NCBI GenBank assembly: GCA_021204735.1
Contig: JAJPYV010000371.1
Location: forward strand, 1-19,180
Direction of reading: 5' to 3'
Length of the DNA: 19,180 bases
Source of the DNA: Prevotella sp.
GTDB taxonomy: Bacteria; Bacteroidota; Bacteroidia; Bacteroidales; Bacteroidaceae
Within the stretch, counting starts at the first letter, position 1. Each line of letters begins with the position of its first letter. The notes under the pieces are model-generated. The model searched no databases. It saw nothing but the letters and a program-made list of their open reading frames with translations, and had not been told where the DNA came from. Shown in pieces: positions 16,301 to 19,180 of the stretch. The position numbers and the translations under genes are program-made.

Positions 16301-17063
16301 CCATGAGATACCACTCGCGTGCTTTTTGCTTGCGCCTCATCTCATGACTGATAACTTTACGTAGATACGGTATCGCCTCCTCGTACCGACCAATGTGAAT
16401 ATAATAGTCTGCATACGTATAATCCCACTCTTTTTGCGCAAGCCAATGGATGGAATCTCTACTTATCTTTGTAATTACATCTTCTGCATCATAAATCCAG
16501 TCGTCTTCTATGTAACATTTTGCAAGCCAGGCTCTTGCTCTGCCGTATATAGACGGCTGTGTGGCATATAACCTACTCATATATGCAAAGGTGGAAGCGG
16601 CTTCGTCAAAAGAGCCTTTCATGAATTGTGAGCGTCCTAATAGCATCCATGCCTTCCATAAAAATGGGTTGTATTCCTTACGGTTCAACCACTCGATATC
16701 ACGCTCCGTCTTTTTTCTCTTTTTAGTCCATTGCGGGCGTTTCTTGATACTGTGTAACTTAATGGCTTTCTGACTTTTCTCGATAGCTCTGTCGAAATTG
16801 GATGACCCAAGTTCACGACTGTCTTTGTTCCCAACAGTATATAGGGGTATCATCTCCGTGAAGTTGTCCTTGTTTCCCTGTTCTTTCTCAAGAGAACCGT
16901 CGATATATGCCAACGAACCGTTATAATATGTATTATATCTGGCGTTGAACGACTGCCACCATCTCGACCTTGCTGTATTTTTCTCCGTAGAACAACCCAC
17001 GGTTATCAAGATTGACATGATAACTATGATAGGAACGATATGCTGCTTCGGTAGGATGTTCAT
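13389..17063 (-). CDS. porW: PorW/SprE-like T9SS lipoprotein with TPR repeats and a long acidic tail
   Basis: The 1224-residue protein starts with a lipoprotein signal; the likely modified residue is Cys24 (ITVGC-STEK). The body, to about residue 930, contains many TPR-like helical pairs (for example around SRDSIHWLAQKEWDYTYADY and AISAYEKGNK) and a charged coiled segment around 440-470. The early sequence RWWQSFNARYNTYYNGS is typical of PorW/SprE proteins, which are needed for type IX secretion. The last roughly 290 residues form an extremely acidic, repetitive low-complexity tail rich in Glu, Pro, Val, Thr and Ser, ending with an Asn/Lys-rich stretch and an acidic, aromatic end. I do not know this tail as a standard part of the family. 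The gene lies between a small membrane protein gene (68-base gap) and porX (12-base gap). Confidence 0.85.
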   Translation of the reverse strand: MNILPKQHIVPIIVIMSILITVGCSTEKNTARSRWWQSFNARYNTYYNGSLAYIDGSLEKEQGNKDNFTEMIPLYTVGNKDSRELGSSNFDRAIEKSQKAIKLHSIKKRPQWTKKRKKTERDIEWLNRKEYNPFLWKAWMLLGRSQFMKGSFDEAASTFAYMSRLYATQPSIYGRARAWLAKCYIEDDWIYDAEDVITKISRDSIHWLAQKEWDYTYADYYIHIGRYEEAIPYLRKVISHEMRRKQKAREWYLMGQLQEAIGNKTAAYKSFQRVVRLNPPYELEFNARIAQTEVMAESNSKKMIRRLKRMASSDNNAEYLDQVYYAIGNIYLTQNDTAKAISAYEKGNKKSVRNGIEKGVLLLTLGDIYWEQEDYSNAQRCYGEAIGLLDTDHKAYNQLSERSKILDELVPYTETVHLQDSLQELAKMPEEERNKAIDRVIEALKKKEKEEQAAQAELEAQQRLAEMGGNTSAFDNTIGSSSESGTWYFYNPTTINQGKATFQKLWGNRQNADDWQRINKTVVSVGSSFDEEDMTEEMRDSIMAAEALQDSIEHSLDSAQNDPHKREYYLKQIPFTEEQVAESNKLIADGLYHSGVIFKDKLYNLPRSEKSFLRLTDDYKDYENMDEAYYHMFLLYSQWGQPGRASEYLVRLKEEFPESKWTILLSDPNFEENSRFGVHIEDSLYAATYDAFKADRFDEVNTNVSFSASRFPLGANRDKFIFIGGLSKLNSGDSQGCVDDMQEVVSKYPESGVSEMAGMIINGVKAGRRLHGGKFDIGSIWDHRSIVLNDSDSINARVFVAERDANFSFIIAYSPDSINENKLLFELARYNFTNYIVRNFDIEIEELDGICRMKVSGFRSYDEALQYARQFYNNEVLMSFAQKGKVIIISDANLELLGTQFSYAEYDQFYEEHFVPLTISTVQLLTEPETVEYEREVESSGGYNDGLFNGGVIEEGLFVDDGEYIDEEEDEGLSIPVDEEEIPVESEQEENSTEMETEEGTEIPVEEESTEITSEEESTEIPVEEENEVSVESESVEVPSDENIEIPVEETTVISDEENTVISVEENTEVQDENTLILEDENIEIPEEETETLEEEEIGTPEEEIGTPEEELETPEEEEIEFPDDESFEVSFGDEETTEIPEEFEETPVTVPQEDEFDIEDETPEEFEYVEPENESVPIEEDDEDIGVDFNDDIIGTNNGNNKKTNKKENNYDLEDEYYDFDGF
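13731..13772 (-). repeat. exact 21-base tandem repeat inside porW
   Basis: Two perfect adjacent copies of a 21-base unit (13731-13751 and 13752-13772) encode the seven-residue word EEIGTPE in the acidic tail. Degenerate relatives (ELETPEE, EIPVEEE) surround it between about 13560 and 14180. The unit length is a multiple of three, so copy-number change would keep the frame. Confidence 0.9.
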
Positions 17064-17131
17064 TTATCGGTAAAGCCTTTAATACCTAATATATAACTTG
17101 TTAAAAGCTAATTTATTGCCTGCTCCCGATA

Positions 17132-17527
17132 CTATTGGTTTTCCATAAGCATTATAACTTCGTCTTTCAGTCGGTCTGGGATGTTTATGCCACGCAACGA
17201 AAGACTGACTGCCCACTCTTTTACCTCTTCTTGTTTCATCGTATAGAGAACGTCAGCAAATTTCTCTACCTCTTCATCTGTATAACTATCTGATTTCCTG
17301 CCTTTGAAATTATCTAATTCCTCATCATCAAAATATTCTATTTCCTTTGCCGAAGCCTCCAACAGGCACTCCTGCAAACATTTATCTGTAGCGACATTAC
17401 AGGTATCGCATGAATTTTCTCGTCCCTGTCGCACATTACTTGCATTGTCTTGCGTGTGTTTCTTGTATATTCCTACCACAACGGCGGCAAGAACCAACAA
17501 AAGGATAAATATAATGTAAATTGTCAT
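17132..17527 (-). CDS. uncharacterised membrane-anchored protein with a four-cysteine cluster
   Basis: The 131-residue protein has one N-terminal membrane helix (about residues 2-20) followed by a Lys-rich stop-transfer, so the rest probably lies in the cytoplasm. Cys40, Cys43, Cys50 and Cys54 form CxxC-x6-CxxxC, a spacing that could bind zinc or an iron-sulfur cluster. The remaining part is acidic and helical: YTDEEVEKFADVLYTMKQEE, then SLSLRGINIPDRL near the C-terminus. I do not recognise the family. It starts 3 bases after the aroA stop and precedes porW, so it is probably co-transcribed with both. A role linked to envelope function is only an inference from this position. Protein-like composition and tight spacing support a real gene. 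Confidence 0.8.
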   Translation of the reverse strand: MTIYIIFILLLVLAAVVVGIYKKHTQDNASNVRQGRENSCDTCNVATDKCLQECLLEASAKEIEYFDDEELDNFKGRKSDSYTDEEVEKFADVLYTMKQEEVKEWAVSLSLRGINIPDRLKDEVIMLMENQ

Positions 17528-17530
17528 AAG

Positions 17531-18784
17531 TTATTCCACTTCTGTAATGCCAAAACCTGCTTGTCGTAAGTCATTCCAAAAATGAGGATATGACTTGCTT
17601 ACTACTTGTGGGTTATTAATTCTCAACCCGTCTACACGCAACGAGACAGGAGCGAATGCCATTGCCATGCGGTGATCCTCGTAGGTGTCTATCGCCACCT
17701 CAGGTGTTGGTTTACAACGCTCACCATCCCAACTCAACATGTCTCTTCCATTGTCCTTAATCACGTATCCCAACTTCCTCATCTCCGTTTTCAAGGCTTC
17801 AAGGCGGTCAGTTTCCTTGATTTTCAACGATGTCAAACCAGAGAATCGGAAAGGAACGTCCAACAATGCGCAGCAGACGACGAAAGTCTGTGCCATGTCA
17901 GGCTGGTTTATAAAGTCATAATCAAGGCGAGCCAACTTACGTTCAAACTTCTTCAGTGTAACAACGGTAGGCTTTCCCTTTTCCCTTGTTTTGAAAACGG
18001 TTTTGATACCAAGCATGTTGAACAAGTATTTCACCGACGAGTCACCCTGCCGGGAACCGTCCATCAGTCCAGTGAGCTTTACCTCGATGTCCTCATCCTT
18101 GCTAAGGGCAACCATCTCATACCAGTAAGAAGCCGCACTCCAGTCGTTCTCGATGAAATACTTTCTTGATATATAAGGTTTGGGAGTAACACTAATCGTA
18201 TCATTGCCCGTCCATTCAACCTCTGCACCAAAGTCACGCATTATGCACAAGGTCATATCTATATATGGTCTTGATACAATGTCACCCGTAAGTTTCAGTT
18301 TCAGGCCTCTATTCAAAAGAGGAGCAATCATCAGAATAGCTGAAATAAACTGTGAACTAACGTTGCCAGGGATCTCTATATGTCCGCCCCACAAAGTTTT
18401 TCCCTTAATGCGTAGCGGTGGAAAGCCATTTACACCCTCATAACTAATATCAGCGCGGAGAAATCTCAAGGCATCAACCAAAACACCGATTGGCCGCTGT
18501 TTCATCCTTTCAGTACCCGTAAGAATATGTTCGCCAGGAGTGACAGCCAAATAAGCCGTCATGAAACGCATTGCCGTGCCTCCCGCCTTAATGTCGATTA
18601 TATCAGGCATATTCTCAAGGGCGTTTAAAATCACTTCCGTATCATCGCAGTCAGAAAGGTTGTCTGGCATAATATCACCTCTTGACAACGCATGAATTAT
18701 CAACGCTCTATTACTGATACTTTTCGATGCCGGCAAGTTTATCGTGGTATTTATCTTCTCAGGTGCAGTTAGTATATATTGCAT
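17531..18784 (-). CDS. aroA: 3-phosphoshikimate 1-carboxyvinyltransferase (EPSP synthase)
   Basis: The 417-residue enzyme joins shikimate-3-phosphate and phosphoenolpyruvate in the sixth step of the shikimate pathway. Visible motifs are LPASKSISNRAL (Lys21, Arg26), AGGTAMRFMTA (67-77, the counterpart of the usual NAGTAMR motif but with Gly in place of Ala), VSSQFISA (142-149), INQPDMAQT with the catalytic Asp296, KETDRLEAL (323-331) and EDHRMAM (369-375). The length is slightly below the E. coli enzyme (427). It is the first gene of a string that continues into porW, porX and tsaE, with a promoter directly upstream. Confidence 0.96.
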   Translation of the reverse strand: MQYILTAPEKINTTINLPASKSISNRALIIHALSRGDIMPDNLSDCDDTEVILNALENMPDIIDIKAGGTAMRFMTAYLAVTPGEHILTGTERMKQRPIGVLVDALRFLRADISYEGVNGFPPLRIKGKTLWGGHIEIPGNVSSQFISAILMIAPLLNRGLKLKLTGDIVSRPYIDMTLCIMRDFGAEVEWTGNDTISVTPKPYISRKYFIENDWSAASYWYEMVALSKDEDIEVKLTGLMDGSRQGDSSVKYLFNMLGIKTVFKTREKGKPTVVTLKKFERKLARLDYDFINQPDMAQTFVVCCALLDVPFRFSGLTSLKIKETDRLEALKTEMRKLGYVIKDNGRDMLSWDGERCKPTPEVAIDTYEDHRMAMAFAPVSLRVDGLRINNPQVVSKSYPHFWNDLRQAGFGITEVE

Positions 18785-18810
18785 TTTTTTGTCTTATATC
18801 ATTCAGAATG

Positions 18811-18840
18811 CAAAGTTAGTGCAAAAGAGCGAAAATTCAA
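18811..18840 (-). promoter_or_regulatory. probable promoter of the aroA-porW-porX-tsaE string
   Basis: On the minus strand TAACTTTG (18818-18811) is a perfect TAnnTTTG element, identical to that of the tRNA-Leu promoter. TTG at 18840-18838 sits about 20 bases upstream as the -33 box. The expected start near 18805 leaves a leader of about 20 bases. The heptamer array adjoins the -33 box. Confidence 0.65.
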
Positions 18841-18871
18841 GTTAAAAGTTAAAAGTTAAAAGTTAAAAGTT
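18841..18871 (+). repeat. heptamer tandem repeat GTTAAAA, four copies plus GTT
   Basis: Four perfect copies of GTTAAAA followed by GTT give 31 bases. On the minus strand it reads AACTTTT repeats, each producing TAACTTTT, one base away from the -7 element of the neighbouring promoter. Confidence 0.95.
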
Positions 18872-18889
18872 CATTTTTGCGATAGAAAA

Positions 18890-18902
18890 TGCGCATTGCG
18901 CA
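18890..18902. repeat. short palindrome TGCGC-ATT-GCGCA
   Basis: A perfect 5-base inverted repeat with a 3-base centre stands out in AT-rich DNA. The flanking TTTTGCG (18875-18881) and CGCAAAA (18899-18905) can also pair, giving an alternative fold. It lies between the two divergent promoters and could be an operator, but no regulator is known. Confidence 0.5.
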
Positions 18903-18923
18903 AAATAAAAAAACAAGAAATAA

Positions 18924-18954
18924 TTTCTTTTGTTGAAAATTATTTGTACTTTTG
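18924..18954 (+). promoter_or_regulatory. probable promoter of the AAA-ATPase-like gene
   Basis: TACTTTTG (18947-18954) matches TAnnTTTG. TTTC (18924-18927) lies 19 bases upstream with one mismatch to TTTG; a perfect TTTG at 18929-18932 is too close (14 bases). The start would fall near 18960. Confidence 0.5.
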
Positions 18955-19095
18955 AAAAAAATTAAAAAGTGGAATTGATAAATGCCATTAAGTGGCAAAC
19001 TCTCATGCAAAACTTCAAGCTATTTCTTAAGCAAGGAGCCAAGCAAAAATGAATTCTTATTTTTTATTTCTTATTTTGTGAGCGAAGCGAACATT

Positions 19096-19180
19096 ATGCT
19101 TTATCCAATAGGCGAACAAGATTTTGAGAGACTGAGAAGAGTCGGTTATGTTTACGTTGACAAGACAGCCCGGATGTATG
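19096..19180 (+). CDS. AAA-ATPase-like / PD-(D/E)XK nuclease family protein, N-terminal fragment
   Basis: Only 28 codons lie inside the window. They read MLYPIGEQDFERLRRVGY and continue VYVDKTARMY. The pattern of YPIGxQDFxxLR followed by YVDKT is the typical start of a large Bacteroidetes family that combines a predicted AAA-ATPase domain with a C-terminal PD-(D/E)XK nuclease-like domain; such genes are often found in many copies per genome. The frame is also open upstream to an ATG at 18982, which would add 38 residues; homologues are expected to begin at the internal ATG, so I chose 19096. The gene runs off the window edge. Function is not established. Confidence 0.75.
   Translation, partial: MLYPIGEQDFERLRRVGYVYVDKTARMY

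Larger units (their letters stand above)
18785..19095. other. divergent intergenic region between aroA and the AAA-ATPase gene
   Basis: This 311-base stretch holds the aroA promoter, a 4.4-copy heptamer array, a GC-rich palindrome (18890-18902), a promoter for the plus-strand gene (18924-18954) and a small TGCCA/TGGCA hairpin (18983-18997). The part from 18982 on is also open in the frame of the downstream gene. Confidence 0.6.

Noticed and set aside
17606..18169. Plus-strand ORF of 187 codons opposite aroA
   Set aside because: It lies entirely within aroA, which shows all EPSP synthase motifs. The antisense translation has no recognisable domain.

Overview
The window looks like chromosomal DNA of a gut- or rumen-type Bacteroidales bacterium, most likely Prevotella or a close relative. 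The evidence is moderately AT-rich DNA, several promoters of the Bacteroidetes type (TTTG, 19-20 bases, TAnnTTTG), almost no Shine-Dalgarno sequences, type IX secretion (T9SS) genes porX and porW, and protein families typical of the group. The species assignment is an inference.

Layout. (1) Positions 34-2380, minus strand: a two-gene unit for cell-wall amino-sugar recycling. It holds an AmgK-like sugar kinase carrying an extra RapZ C-terminal domain, and a MurU-like nucleotidyltransferase. (2) 2580-6853, minus: a pectin-degrading operon with a secreted GH28-GH105 two-domain enzyme followed by a secreted PL1 pectate lyase. The lyase ends in a short tail resembling a T9SS sorting signal, and a hairpin terminator follows it. 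(3) 6854-7315: a divergent control region with a promoter for the pectin operon, a candidate small RNA gene with its own promoter and two hairpins, and a full-consensus promoter for the next gene. (4) 7316-7912, plus: an ECF-type sigma factor. It shares a long palindromic terminator with rpe (8020-8670, minus), which may be preceded by a 41-residue small ORF. (5) 8810-9147: non-coding, with two 41-base direct repeats. (6) 9148-10105, minus: a Fic protein and tRNA-Leu(CAA). A terminator lies between them and overlaps the longest version of the Fic ORF. (7) 10248-11330, plus: manC, meeting tsaE tail to tail. (8) 11339-18784, minus: one long gene string aroA, a small membrane protein, porW, porX, tsaE, read from a promoter at about 18811-18840. 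(9) 18785-19180: a heptamer repeat, a GC-rich palindrome, a promoter and the start of an AAA-ATPase/PD-(D/E)XK protein cut by the window edge.

Working together. PorX (response regulator with a PglZ domain) and PorW (lipoprotein) belong to the T9SS, which may export the pectate lyase encoded in the same window. AmgK and MurU would turn recycled MurNAc into UDP-MurNAc, and the RapZ-type domain suggests a link to amino-sugar sensing. No mobile element, CRISPR array or rRNA gene was seen. The least explained items are the AmgK-RapZ fusion, the candidate small RNA, the cysteine-containing membrane protein inside the aroA-porX string and the repeat-bearing intergenic regions.
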